The position numbers and the translations under genes are program-made. DNA of 64,000 nucleotides from Lutjanus erythropterus (Eukaryota; Chordata; Actinopteri; Lutjaniformes; Lutjanidae). The notes under the pieces were generated by a model, which had not been told where the DNA came from, did not search any database, and saw only the letters and a list, made by a program, of their open reading frames with translations. The stretch is from positions 9,034,948-9,098,947 of the forward strand of contig CM034610.1 in the NCBI GenBank assembly GCA_020091685.1. The letters run 5' to 3'. This document shows positions 12,201 through 22,640 of the stretch, piece after piece (within the stretch, counting starts at the first letter, position 1; every line of letters starts with the position of its first letter).

Positions 12201-13269
12201 TTAATATAATTTGATATTTTTAACCATTTCATTTTCAAGCAGCCAAGTAATGACAACGCAGGTTTGCAGCTCACTGTGAATCGTTTTGGAAATACAGAAT
12301 CGACTCAACTTTCTCACCTTTTTTTCCACTACTTCCACTTTATGGAGCTGAGGGGCGACGAGTAACGTGACTGTGACAAATTTGAGGACTCAAAAATTGC
12401 TTGACAATCACTTATAAAAAAACAAAAAAATATTGACTTCAATGTTGTTATCAGTAGTTATTTATCTTAAACCCAACATTTTCAAGAAAGACTTCACTTA
12501 CAGCTTTTTCAAATTTGCGATGGTGAGCATTTTAATTTGACTCGGCATGAGCCCTATAAAGTATGTCTATAATCTTCTTTTGATACAATTTGGAGACCAA
12601 CAACAGGCAAACAAATGCACACACTTGGAAAAATCAGTCAGTATGCTAGCTGGGGGCTGAGAGAAGAAGACCAATGTTGTGATAAACTAGAATTATCCTT
12701 TGGTCAAAGAAGATACTGAAAAAAGATACCAAACATGGGAACGAAATGGAGAAATATTTGTGCCGTTATCTGCCTTAAAATTCTTATGTATTCAAAAGAG
12801 GCACAAGGTGACTGGATTTAATTATTTATTTATGATTTTTGCTGATGGAGCTGAGATAAACAACAAAGATAAGATTACAAACAGGTCTACAGGAGGCCAA
12901 GGTAACTCCGTGGAGTAAACCTTGACCCTACACACTGAACTAGGTCATCCACTGAAGTCAATGAGGTTATAGAGCGATTATAGAGTCTCATCACTGTGAT
13001 GAATGGGAAAGCGACAAGCCCTGGAATAATGAGAAAGACCCCATGTGGCCCATGGTATATGGAACATGGCCCCCCATGACTTATTCATGTTCCCCGTGTC
13101 ACCCAGGCTTCATTACTCTCTATAGGATTTATGACATCTCACAGCTGTAATTTAAGTTCATGCATAATGGCTTTGGTGAGCTGGCATATATTTTTTGTCA
13201 CCATCATCAATTTTTAGGCCTTCTTCATATATCTGGAAGGTCCGCACTTCTGCATGAGGTGAATGCCAT

Positions 13270-13789
13270 TTAAAGGGATAGTTCAGATTTTTTGAAGTGG
13301 GGCTGCTTGGGGATATTACCTACAGTACCCCTGTTATATAAGCCCAAATTTGCTCACTCCAAGCCAACCAAACTCCATGAGCAAAATCAATAATTGTACC
13401 TCATAGAACACAGGAGTTTTTGGTCCGACGCTGCCTCAATCTGTTAGTTTCTTTGTGTTACTGTGTGACTTCAGTGAATCCATACTATCCTTTTAAAACA
13501 AACAAGTCCCACAATAACAGAAACTAACCGATGGAGGCAGTGATAGAACAGGTAAAATTACAGATTTTGCCTGTGGAGTTTGGTCGGTTTGGAGGGAGCA
13601 ATATTTGGCTTTAGAAAAGGCTGTTTAATGGCAAAGTAAAGCGGTGAAAATATTATAAATAAAGCGTACACTTAAACTAAGATTGATTTCTTTTCAGGTG
13701 GACCTTTTTTAAGTGGCCAAAATACCTTTTGTAGCTGACCCTGTACACAGCAGTTCACTGCTTGGCTTAAATCCGAACTATCCCTTTAA
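13270..13789. mobile_element. TTAA-bounded MITE, 520 bp
   Basis: The left end TTAAAGGGATAGTTCAGATT mirrors the right end AATCCGAACTATCCCTTTAA. The interior is itself partly palindromic: a segment with CCAACCAAACTCCATGAG (about 13363-13380) faces GGAGTTTGGTCGGTTTGG (about 13576-13593), and CTGCCTCAATCTGTTAGTTT faces AACTAACCGATGGAGGCAG. TTAA at both ends may be target duplication or part of the TIR. TTAA is the target of piggyBac-type elements, but the superfamily is only inferred. Related sequence occurs at 18629-20435 and 32548-32997. Confidence 0.8.
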
Positions 13790-14892
13790 GTCTGGCTCTA
13801 CGTCTGAAGTCATAAACATATCTGTTTTAATGTCTGCTTCTATTTCTCTTGAAATCATATTGCTGATACATATTTTAGTGCTGCAACAGCTGTTAACTGT
13901 TAACTGGGTTGACAGTGACTCTTTATTAGCCTGATTGAGGATATGTGAGAGCACCCAGCAGGAACCACATCCCATGCGTCATTTAGGGTGCGATAAATCA
14001 AACTTGTTTCAGCCTGAGCTCATCAGACCATTAAGTGCTCTTGTAGATCATCCCAAACTGTGAAACAGCTTTTTGGAATGTATAAATAAGAGAGTGAGTG
14101 AGTGTGAGGTGGTCCTGAGGTGTAAAAGGACTGGTCCGGTCCCTCAAGGTATGTGAGATTAATAAAGCCCGCCAGCCGAATGTGTGTTGACAGACAAGCC
14201 AGATATCACACAATCACCAGACACACATACCAGTTATTCCAGACAGAGGAGCGCTCTGTAACAGATATGCCAAGAGGTGGTGTAGCAGGTGGAAAAAAAA
14301 AAGAAAAAGCGTGTGCTCATCTCACACAATGCGCACAGGGGTCTCCCCAACCATTTGGCCCCAGGTTTGTCAACACAATTAAAGCTGGCTCCACTGATTA
14401 GTTCCTCCTAACTGTTTGAAGGAGTGTTAATCAGCGCAATCAGCTGCTCTTAGGATTTGCATGGAATTAAAACCTGCACACTTCGGGGCTTCAAAGTTGA
14501 TCCACTTAAAATTCTACCCCGGTGTATGCCAAAACTCAAAGGCGGGATCGTCACTTTGTATTGAAAACATCCAGCCGTTTTAACAGCCTCAACCTGGCAA
14601 CAAAAGCAGATTGCATTTGAGCGGCGATGGCTGAAGGGCAGAGATGGTTCCCCGAAGAGAGACACGTCAAAGTCTTCTGCAAATTTTCTGGGAAAAAGCT
14701 AGGTGCCTTGGGTAAGAGCGATGATTTACACCATGTAGCTGCTCTATTTGTCAGATCCACAAGAATTCTCATTATTATGGTTATCAGTCAAGTCTGTTTA
14801 TTATTTTATACAAAATGTATAATGTAAGCACCTGAGCCAAGGGTGTCTTTCCCTACTTTATTTTACTGATTACGTATGGGAGCCCATGTCCA

Positions 14893-15372
14893 CCAATGAT
14901 GAAAAAAACAGATCCTCATTAAAGTCATAAAAATGAGAAACCTTCTCAAAATAATTAGTTAGGAACTCAAAATAAAAACCTAGTATCACAATATAATGAC
15001 TAAACTTCTTGAAATAATGTTTTAGTATCTCAAATGAATAAGAAACTGTCAAAATAATGACTGAAATATTAAGTCATTATGTTGAGATATAAGTAGTTAT
15101 TTTAACATATAAGTTATCATTATGAGAGACTAAGTCATTATTCTGAGATACAAAGTAATTAATTTGCAATACTAAGTCATTATTTTGAAATACTGTCATT
15201 ACTTTGAGATATTAAGTCTTTTTTTTAATATAATAATCAATATTTTGAAATATTAAGTTATTATTTTGAGATACTAACTCGTTATTTTGAGATACCAACT
15301 TGTTATTCTGGATACTAAGTCAGCGTTTTATACAGAGAAAGTTTCTCATTATAATGACTTACAGGATCTTTT
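14893..15372. repeat. Orientation-switching AT-rich satellite (about 21-bp unit)
   Basis: The left part carries degenerate TATCTCAAAATAATGACTTAG-like units (listed short: AGTATCTCAAA, AAAATAATGACT). From about 15075 the same unit continues as its reverse complement (AAGTCATTATTTTGAGATA). The whole therefore forms a large imperfect hairpin. A shorter copy of the forward-unit array lies at 25262-25412. This is probably a foldback DNA element built of tandem subunits. Confidence 0.75.
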
Positions 15373-15659
15373 TTCCATCTCATTGGCACAAATGTACTTA
15401 AATCATCTTAAAGTGAGATTATATAACTTTTGAAAAGAGATAGCATATTCCTACTCTTAATGAAAAGTTTAAGTCATAAGGAATAAAATGCTTCCTTGCT
15501 CAATATTTGCAAATTTTAGATAATTGACTGACTCAGTAATGCCCTGCAGTGGGTTTCAGGCTGTGCTGTCATAAATCTCCTGGGTCCCATGACACTCAAG
15601 ACCAGTGTTAGTTCGTCAGCAGGCTCACCCTTGCGATTTTCTCTTTTTCTTTCCCACAG

Positions 15660-15942
15660 GAATCTCCCTTACAAATACTACCACACTGAAAATGATGACG
15701 AGAACCCCTTCATCTGCTCTCAGCCCCGAGACAACGGCATGAGGGACTGCAACTCCATACCCAAGCTGTATCAGGAAGGAGGCGTGCAGTGCAACCTGGA
15801 CATGTACTCCAACATCACTGACAACACCACCTGCATCAACTGGAACCAGTACTACACCAACTGCTCTGACGGTCAGATCAACCCCTTCAAGGGAGCCATC
15901 AACTTCGATAACATCTTCTACGCCTGGATTGCCATATTTCAG
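15660..15942 (+). CDS. cacna1g: Cav3.1 exon: domain I extracellular turret
   Basis: The exon encodes the long S5-to-pore extracellular loop of domain I and reaches the start of the pore helix. The acceptor is TTCCCACAG and the donor is CAG|GTAAAA. The first G completes the Met codon from the previous exon. Landmarks are [44 protein letters not shown] and [11 protein letters not shown], ending IAIFQ. Five cysteines here plus the NRCF cysteine upstream fit the disulfide-bonded Cav3 turret. Three N-glycosylation sequons are visible (NIT, NTT, NCS). The middle ([17 protein letters not shown]) is where Cav3 paralogues vary most. The unspliced frame runs on into the intron to 16128, which is read-through and not coding. 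Length 283 nt, ending in phase 0. Confidence 0.97.
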
Positions 15943-17434
15943 GTAAAACAGCAGTTCAGACACAGGATTTTGCAGCGAGTCACATACAGTGTGGTTTGGC
16001 TGACATGCAAGCCTGTAATAAGAGACCGAGAGGGAGAAAGGGAGTCTAATTGCCCCAGTGGCTGGTGTATCAGAGAAACAGGGCTTACAGGATTAGCAGG
16101 TCGCCAGAGCCACACCACCAGACTGTAGCCTCGTTTTTCCACACCATTTGTTTGCTATCTCCACATCATTTGAAAAGCCTTTTGTTGGAGTGCTCTTCAT
16201 TCGTCGCTAGCTGAGGGGGTAATTTTGGAGGATGAGAGCCAGATTGGAGATGAGTTCCCCCATACTGTAAGTCTGGACACTGCTGCAGTTTGCCTGTGTG
16301 GGGTAAAGCAAAGCTCACAGGAAAAATGTCGGGGATTACTCTTCTGCTGAGTCTTGGTATTTTGGAACACATTGGGCTTTGAAATATGGTATCTTTTAAT
16401 TCCTGTTTTTCAGAGGCCTGTAGTCAACCAAAGAAGATCTTTGCCGACTGAAATTCTAACTACTCTTTAACCAGTTGATTTTTTGACGGGGAACAAAAAG
16501 CACATTCAGAATTTCATCATCTGGGAAACATTGTCCAACATTGAATCATTGGTTGTGTTTGTGCACAAAGCATTATCAGCATAAACAGATTCCTGCTCCT
16601 ATGCCTACAAGTGTATGTTTCAGCAACAAAACTGAAAAAATAACAGATTAAAGGAGAAACAATTAAAGTAAAAAACAAATTAGCAAGGGTCACAGCAGGA
16701 TTTCTGCATACAAACAAAGGTGATGCTAACACAGCTTGTGCTGCAGTATAAACTCCCACAGAAAAGCAATATGAAAGAACAGTTATTAGCATCCCACCTA
16801 CTACTCTTGTTATTTACTGAGCTTCAAGTGAGGCTTAATGTTCACACAGTTTCTCTTGACTGTCCCTAAATATTACAACAGTATCGCACCAGAACATGGG
16901 AATAGCCACATTAGCAACAACATGCTGATGCCAAATTCAACAGCATAATCTACAAAATAAACACTCAAACATCATAAAACTGTGCAACAGAGCTCAGCAT
17001 AATTTTAAATCTGGATTTACTCACCTAAACCTGTTTTTGCTAAACTGATTAGAGCTAAACTTAGATTAAATTCATCTTTGTTGGTGCAACACAGTCTCAG
17101 AAGCATTTTTACTAAAGTAACACCAGCAGTCCATGCATATTGACCAGCCAATCAGAAGGTGTCAGCCCTATTTTTTTTTTTTTTAAACATACTTTGTTAA
17201 TATAATTGTATAGGATGGTTTATGTCATATTTAACAAATTAGAATGGGAAAGAAAAAACAAACAACTAACAGCAAAAAAAAAAAAAAACCAAAAAAACCT
17301 AACCATTCACCCAGGTTGCCTTATTTCCAGTCCAGTATTCTACTCTCTGTTTGGTTTCATCCTTTATGAGTTGTCTGATTGCTGCTTTTTTTCCTTTGTC
17401 CTGACATCTTTCCTCTGTCTATGTTCTTCTTTAG
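15943..17434 (+). other. cacna1g: Intron between domain I turret and pore exons
   Basis: A 1.5-kb intron with no recognisable element. It holds a poly-T run (about 17170-17184) and a poly-A run (about 17274-17288), and a pyrimidine-rich tract before the TTCTTTAG acceptor. Confidence 0.9.
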
Positions 17435-17527
17435 GTGATCACTCTGGAGGGCTGGGTGGACATCATGTACTTTGTGATGGATGCTCACTCCTTCTACAAC
17501 TTCATCTACTTCATCCTACTCATCATT
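17435..17527 (+). CDS. cacna1g: Cav3.1 exon: domain I pore loop and start of S6
   Basis: A 93-nt exon of 31 whole codons. It carries the domain I selectivity filter in [13 protein letters not shown]: the glutamate of TLEGW is the first residue of the EEDD ring that gives T-type channels their calcium selectivity. It continues through [11 protein letters not shown] to the start of the S6 helix (ILLII). Acceptor TTCTTTAG, donor ATT|GTAAGT. Both boundaries are in phase 0. The sequence is essentially identical to the vertebrate Cav3.1 equivalent. Confidence 0.97.
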
Positions 17528-17674
17528 GTAAGTACCACTTCATGGTGCCACCAGCTGTGTGCGTGCGTGTCCGCTGATGATTGAACAAGTGGGTCGGTCA
17601 GGGGACGGGCGTGTGTGAGCATCCATTGAGAGTGTGTGAATAACAATGTCATCTACCCCTACTTGTCCCCTCAG

Positions 17675-18527
17675 ATTGGCTCATTCTTCATGATCAACCT
17701 GTGCCTGGTGGTCATCGCCACTCAGTTCTCAGAGACCAAGCAGAGGGAGAGTCAGCTGATGAAGGAGCAGCGGAGGCACTGCATGTCCAACGCCAGCACT
17801 CTGGCATCCCTCTCCGAGCCGGGCTCCTGCTACAATGAGCTGCTCAAGTATCTGGTTCACATCATCCGCAAGGGGGCCAAGCAAGTGGCCCATATCTGCA
17901 GGTTCTTGGCTCGCCGTGCCGGGCTCAACATCGCCGCTTCGCCCCCACCCACCGATCCCCAGCGCAGCCAGAGAAGGAGGAGGAAGTCCTCCAGGCAAGG
18001 ATCTATGTCAGTTCATCACATGATGCACCATCATCACCACCACCACCACCACCAGTACCACCTGGGGAACGGCAGCGTGAGGGGAGGAGGGGGGATCATG
18101 TCTCTGGAGAGTAAGGACGTGGAGGCTGGTGCTCAAAACAACAGAGGGAGTCTTACTTCAGCCCTGCCTCCTTCAGTGATGGCTGCCACCTCTGATACAA
18201 ACCTGGCCACACTGTCTAATGCTGGTATGGGAGCTGCCCATTCATCTTCAGTTCACAATGTTTGCCACCCAGAAACTCTTCGCTGTACCCCCTCGCCCAC
18301 AAACCTGGACCCCTTCTCACTAGCCCCAGCTTCCATGTCCAGGGCCATGAAGAGGAACTCTGTGCCGTTTGTCACCCCAGCGCCTAAGAACTACCCCACT
18401 CTGCAGGCTCGAGCCCTGGCGGAGTCCAGACGAGGGAGCACTCTGACGAACCTCAACTTCAACCTGAACATTCCAAACATGCCCATGGAAAGACGTCCAT
18501 CGAGCCTGGTGGACACACACACGACAG
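17675..18527 (+). CDS. cacna1g: Cav3.1 exon: IS6, gating brake and I-II linker
   Basis: The large 853-nt exon follows a short 147-nt intron. It opens with [20 protein letters not shown], the cytoplasmic half of IS6. The gating-brake helix-loop-helix follows (about residues 24-75 of the exon: [33 protein letters not shown], then a basic helix [19 protein letters not shown]). In Cav3 channels this region restrains opening. Next come a basic stretch [11 protein letters not shown], then SVHHMM, nine consecutive histidines (codons 18026-18052) and YHLGNGS. The SVHH-polyHis-YHLGNG arrangement is a Cav3.1 hallmark and argues against Cav3.2 and Cav3.3. The remaining linker is low-complexity Ser/Pro/Asn/Thr and poorly conserved. 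Donor ACAG|GTAGAC, phase 1. The open frame continues to 18586 as intron read-through. Confidence 0.96.
18026..18052 (+). other. cacna1g: Nine-histidine run in the I-II linker
   Basis: Nine histidine codons mixing CAC and CAT follow two methionines within SVHHMM and precede QYHLGNG. Mixed codons argue for selection on the residues rather than simple triplet slippage alone. Mammalian Cav3.1 has a similar tract in the same place. Its role is not established; metal or protein binding is speculation. Confidence 0.9.
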
Positions 18528-18628
18528 GTAGACGAATCACAACAAAAGACAGTGTTAGATTGTCACTATTAGTTGCATTTATTTGAGTTAGCTTTGGTGG
18601 ATAAAGCTTGCTTTGCTGAGCTTTCCAG

Positions 18629-20435
18629 TTAAAGGCACTGTTCAGATTATTTGAAGCTGGGTTTGGATGAGGTACTTAGCCATAGTCAGTCTATTAGCTA
18701 CAGTAGATGGTGATCAGCATGTTTCCAATTTGGAGAAGCAGAGAGGAGTACCAGCACTGAAAGCTAAGCAATATACTGCTGTGGACAGGGTCAGCATCAG
18801 TTTTTGTATGGTTTATTTAGAACATTTGCACCACTTTACTTTGCTGTCAGATAGCCTTTTTTGGTGGGAAACTGCTGGCAAATATCGCTCTTTCTCGCTC
18901 AACCAGAGACCTGTTCATTTGTTTGTGTTTTTGTGTGATTTTGGTGTTTTCCAAAGGTATTTCGGATTCACCAACGCCACAAAACGCAAACAGAGTAACA
19001 GGTCAAAGCCAGCATCTCTAATTTCTGATTTCGCCATTGGAGTCTGGTTGAGCGAGATGTGTTGATATTTGGCTTAGAAAATGGTGGTTCTAGTCAGAAA
19101 ATATTGTCTGACGGCAAGGTAAAGCTGTGAAAATATATTAAATACAGTTTAACAGTTTACAGTTTAAGTGTACACTGCAGTTTAAGTGCACAGTGAAACT
19201 GATATTGATTTTTTGGATGGGCCTGTTTTAAAGCCACTACAAGGAATTTTTCTATTTTATTCATTTTGAAGGCCCCCAAGGGCAAAGTGTTTCCACCACA
19301 AAATATGATGGCAAACATAAACATATGGAAATAACAGTTTATACACTTACAGTATAACACATTTCTGTTCATGTGTAGGTCAAACAAACAAGATACAATA
19401 TCTTTATTTGTCAGCTTTAGAGTTGGTGTATTTTTTCTGCTTTGCCAGAGTGAGGCTAGCAGTTTGCCCCTTTGTCCTGGCTTTATGCTAAGCTAGGTTA
19501 ACCATGTTCTGACACCAGCATCCTGTGGCACTGAATGTTTGAGCATAAAGTCAATACTAAGTGCCAGTGAGAAAAAGTAGGAGAAAGTTAAATTAAAGTG
19601 GAGAAAGAAATATATGCCATCGACTGCTTCTGAAATTAGTCCTAAAATCCAGAAATTAGTTTAGCATTTCTGCACCTCTGATCCCCTTGTCTCGAAGTCA
19701 GTAGTTTTTTTTTAATGGGTTTTTAGGTAGATACCTGAAATTAGGCCTGTGGTTATCACAAGCATGATCTAAATACACCTAAAATAGGTCAATAAATACC
19801 CTGCTTGTGAAGCAAATGATTGTATTTTCCAAAATGTTTAAAGGTACTACAGGGAACTTATATACTGTTGAATTTGGAGGCCCCTGTGGGCAAAAGCGGT
19901 AGTGTTTCCACTGTAATAATGACAAAATAAATGGTCAAAAATAAAAATTATCATTCATTCATTCACTCATTCATTCATTGTCCGTAACCGCTTATCCTTG
20001 AAGGGTCACAGGGGGCTGGAGCCTATCCCAGCTGACACTGGGTGAGAACTTGCCTGGGAAAATGTAAACACAAGCTTGATTGATCTGTTCTCAAGAGGAA
20101 TCTGACCCAGGGGCAGACATTAAGAATAACTTTATAGAAATAGCCAATCTTCTTGCTGATGGGCTTGTTTGCTTATTTAGGTCATATAGAGGCATCAGTG
20201 TTAAATTGAGACTGCTGCATAACCAGTTAGTACAACCAGTTGTAGTAGCTTTAAATGACTAACATATGTTTCTGTGGCTGACCCTGTCCACAGCAGTACA
20301 TTTCTGAGCATTCTTGCTGGCACTCCCTCTACTTCTTCAAACTGGTGGCTTGTCAACCAGCATCTACTGTAGATAATACAGTCACTATGAATAAGTACCA
20401 CAACCCCATTCAGATAATGCAAACTATCCCTTTAA
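18629..20435. mobile_element. TTAA-bounded TIR element, 1.8 kb, with nested insertions
   Basis: The left end (TTAAAGGCACTGTTCAGATT then ATTTGAAGC) is an imperfect inverted match of the right end (CAGATAATGCAAACTATCCC then TTTAA). The next segments inside also pair: AAGCAATATACTGCTGTGGACAGGGTCAGC (about 18767-18796) faces GCTGACCCTGTCCACAGCAG (20277-20296), and ATTAGCTACAGTAGATGGTG faces CATCTACTGTAGATAATACA. The interior contains two copies of a motif with GGCCCCCAAGGGCAAAG / GGCCCCTGTGGGCAAAAG (about 19271 and 19881) and a LINE-like tail at 19947-20060. It is related to 13270-13789 by its ends. Confidence 0.75.
19947..20060 (+). repeat. (ATTC)n plus CCGTAACCGCTTATCC retroelement-like fragment
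   Basis: A short CATT/ATTC repeat (about 19952-19980) leads into CCGTAACCGCTTATCCTTGA, then GGGTCACAGGGGGCTGGAGC and CTATCCCAGCTGACACTGGG. This sentence-like motif is one of the most widely dispersed repeats in teleost genomes, usually next to ATTC/ATCC microsatellites. It is probably the 3' end of a retroelement; the family is not certain. It sits inside the larger TIR element. Confidence 0.7.
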
Positions 20436-21041
20436 GTAAAAAATACTGGAAGGCATCCAGGGGAGTTTTTCATCCAGTCAGAATCAGTGGTAAAACAACC
20501 CAGTGACACGCCACTGGAAGCCTTCCTATTTCTGCAATCACCTATTTGGTGGAATACGATATCGATTTGTCGTGATTGAGCCTCAAACTCTAACACTGTC
20601 CAGAGTGTGGGTTTTTTTGTCAGAGACAGGAAGAGCGCTAATTACAGTCAATAAATGTTAATCCCTCATGTCCGAGCTCGCAGCCAACTTCATCTGCCCC
20701 GGGCCAACTTCTAAAAGTCAGTGGGCTCAGCAGAAGTCAGGCCAGGTCTGTTCAGGTTGTCCAGACGATAGAAATGCTGGCAGCCGGCCAGACAGGCCAC
20801 AGCCTGGAGAGACGAGGCATTACTCATACAGCACACGCTGCCCATCACGATCACACACTCCCTCTGACACACACGCAAAAGTCCAAAAATGCTATTGTTC
20901 ACAAGAAATCTTTTTCATTAGATTTGACAATTTGTCTAAACCACTTCATTTATGTCATTTATCACAATCACACAGATTTCCCTGTAGTTTCCTTCTCTTT
21001 GTCTCACTTTTTCTGCCTGACCTTTTCTTTCTCGGCTGCAG

Positions 21042-21442
21042 CCCAGCTCTCCCGCCAGCTGTCAGCTCGTGACCTCAGCACCACCAGCAGTGCCATGGAC
21101 ACGGCCGCTTTGACACTGGATCCCGAGAGCTGCCCTTACTGCGCCAAGGCCCTGGCCAACGAATCGGAGGGCGGCACGGGGGGCAACGAGACCCCCGGAG
21201 ACTCCGACAGCGACGGCGTATACGAGTTCACCCAGGACCTCCACCACAGAGACAGGAGAGACAGCCGGCAGCCCAAAAGGAAGCACCGTAGGCTGGGCAA
21301 GACGGCGGCGAACATAGTTCGCTTCTGGAGACTGGTGTGCGACACGTTCAGGAAGATCGTGGACAGCAAGTACTTTGGACGAGGGATTATGATCGCCATT
21401 CTGATCAACACTCTGAGCATGGGGATCGAGTACCACGAACAG
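21042..21442 (+). CDS. cacna1g: Cav3.1 exon: end of I-II linker and domain II S1
   Basis: A 401-nt exon; its first two bases complete an Ala codon (G|CC). The first part, [13 protein letters not shown], is weakly conserved. It is followed by the Cav3.1-like cysteine motif ESCPYCAKA and the acidic block [13 protein letters not shown], both close to mammalian Cav3.1 and unlike Cav3.2. A basic segment [13 protein letters not shown] precedes the domain II entry [20 protein letters not shown], then [20 protein letters not shown] forms IIS1, ending YHEQ. The acceptor is GGCTGCAG and the donor is CAG|GTCAGT. High GC in the linker part contrasts with the surrounding intron. Ends in phase 0. Confidence 0.97.
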
Positions 21443-21572
21443 GTCAGTGGACGTGTGTGTGTCTCATTAAGAAAAGGGTGTGTGTGAGGATGGATGCAGC
21501 TGTTGGATGGAGCTCCACTGAGTTAGTAACAAACCTAAATGCCTCCACAAAGTTCACAATGGGAATATACAG

Positions 21573-22640
21573 TCGTCCACACTTTAGAAATATGGGTTCC
21601 ATAAGGGCTCTTCCTGTAGGGATGAGGTTCTACTCAGAACCATTTGCTTGTGAAGAACTCTTTTTAAAGAAAGAGTTCATCAAGAGTTTTTTGTAATCCA
21701 AAGAACCGTTTTTGGAAGGAAGAGAAAAACTCTTTTGTCAAGGGGTCTTTGTACCATAATATAAAAGAGTTCTTTTAGTTCTTTTGAGTGGGTTCTAGAT
21801 AAAACTCTTGGTGTATAGGGTTCTTGGTAGAACTCCCTGATTGGGCTCTAGATGAAACCCTTTAAATATAAAAGGGTTCTCGGTAGAACCCCCTGAGTGT
21901 GTTCTAGATGAAACTCTTTGAGTATAAAAGGATTCTCTGTAGCGGCCCCTGAGGGTATTCTAGATATAACTATTGGAATATAGAAAGGTTTCGGTAGAAC
22001 CTCCTGGGTGAGTTCTAGAAAGAACATTTGGTAGTACCCCCCTGGGTGGGTTCGAGATGAAACCCTTAGAATAGAAATGGGTTCTTAGTAGAATCCCCTG
22101 AATTGGTTCTAGATAAAAGTCTTCATATATAAAACTGTTCCCTGTAGAACCCCTTGGGAAGGTTCTTGATGAAATCCTCGGATTATAAATGGGACCTCAG
22201 TAGAATTCCCTGCATGGGTTCTAGTTAAAACCCTTAAAGTGTGTGTAGTGTTTCCGTAGAACCCCCTGTGTGGGTTCTAGATGAAATCTTTGGTATATAA
22301 AAGGTTTCTTGTCAGACCCCCCCTGGGTGGATTCTAGACAAAACCCTTATACGGTTCTTTATAGGACCTAATGGGGACGTTCTTGTTAGCACCCTTAGAG
22401 GGTGGAAAGGTTTTGGATAGAACCCCACACAGGATTCTGGGTGAAATCATTACATCACAGTATAACCTCTCATAGGGGGTGGTACCTTTCACAGATAGTT
22501 AAAGGTATAACCTTTTATGTTAGGTTCCATGTTGAACTCTTTGACCCATTAAGAAAGGTTCTACCAGGAACCAAAAAGGCTTCTCCTATAGGGATACGCC
22601 AAAGAATGCTTTATGGTTCTAGTTACCTTTATTTTGAACT
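21573..22640 (+). repeat. GGTTCT/AGAACC periodic foldback element, copy 2 (longest)
   Basis: The left end ACACTTTAGAAATATGGGTT, then CCATAAGGGCTCTTCC, is mirrored by the right end GGTTCTAGTTACCTTTATTT, then TGAACTGTGC. Between them about 14-16 units of 50-60 bp recur, each with a GGTTCTAGATGAAACCCTT-like half, a TATAAAAGGGTTCT half and AGAACCCCCTG. Units are diverged by substitutions and small indels. The left part matches, in reverse complement, the right end of the copy at 34.5 kb. Structure suggests a non-autonomous DNA element expanded by internal tandem duplication. Confidence 0.85.

Larger units (their letters stand above)
11574..15659 (+). other. cacna1g: Intron between IS5 and domain I turret exons
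   Basis: A 4.1-kb intron with GTGAGT donor and TTTCTTTCCCACAG acceptor. It contains a GT microsatellite just after the donor (about 11611-11640), a degenerate CTGTAAAAAA-family fragment (about 11975-12200), a TTAA-bounded TIR element (13270-13789) and a large palindromic AT-rich array (14893-15372). Nothing coding was recognised in the rest. Confidence 0.9.
18528..21041 (+). other. cacna1g: Intron splitting the I-II linker
   Basis: A 2.5-kb intron, mostly occupied (18629-20435) by one TIR-bounded repeat with nested fragments. The acceptor is TTTCTCGGCTGCAG. The sequence between 20436 and 21041 is unremarkable. Confidence 0.9.

Noticed and set aside
15943-16128. C-terminal extension of the domain I turret open frame
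   Set aside because: It follows a GTAAAA donor and the correct continuation VITLEGW is found at 17435, so this is intron read-through.
18528-18586. Extension of the I-II linker open frame to a stop
   Set aside because: The donor ACAG|GTAGAC at 18528 joins in frame to 21042; the extension has no conservation and would truncate the channel.
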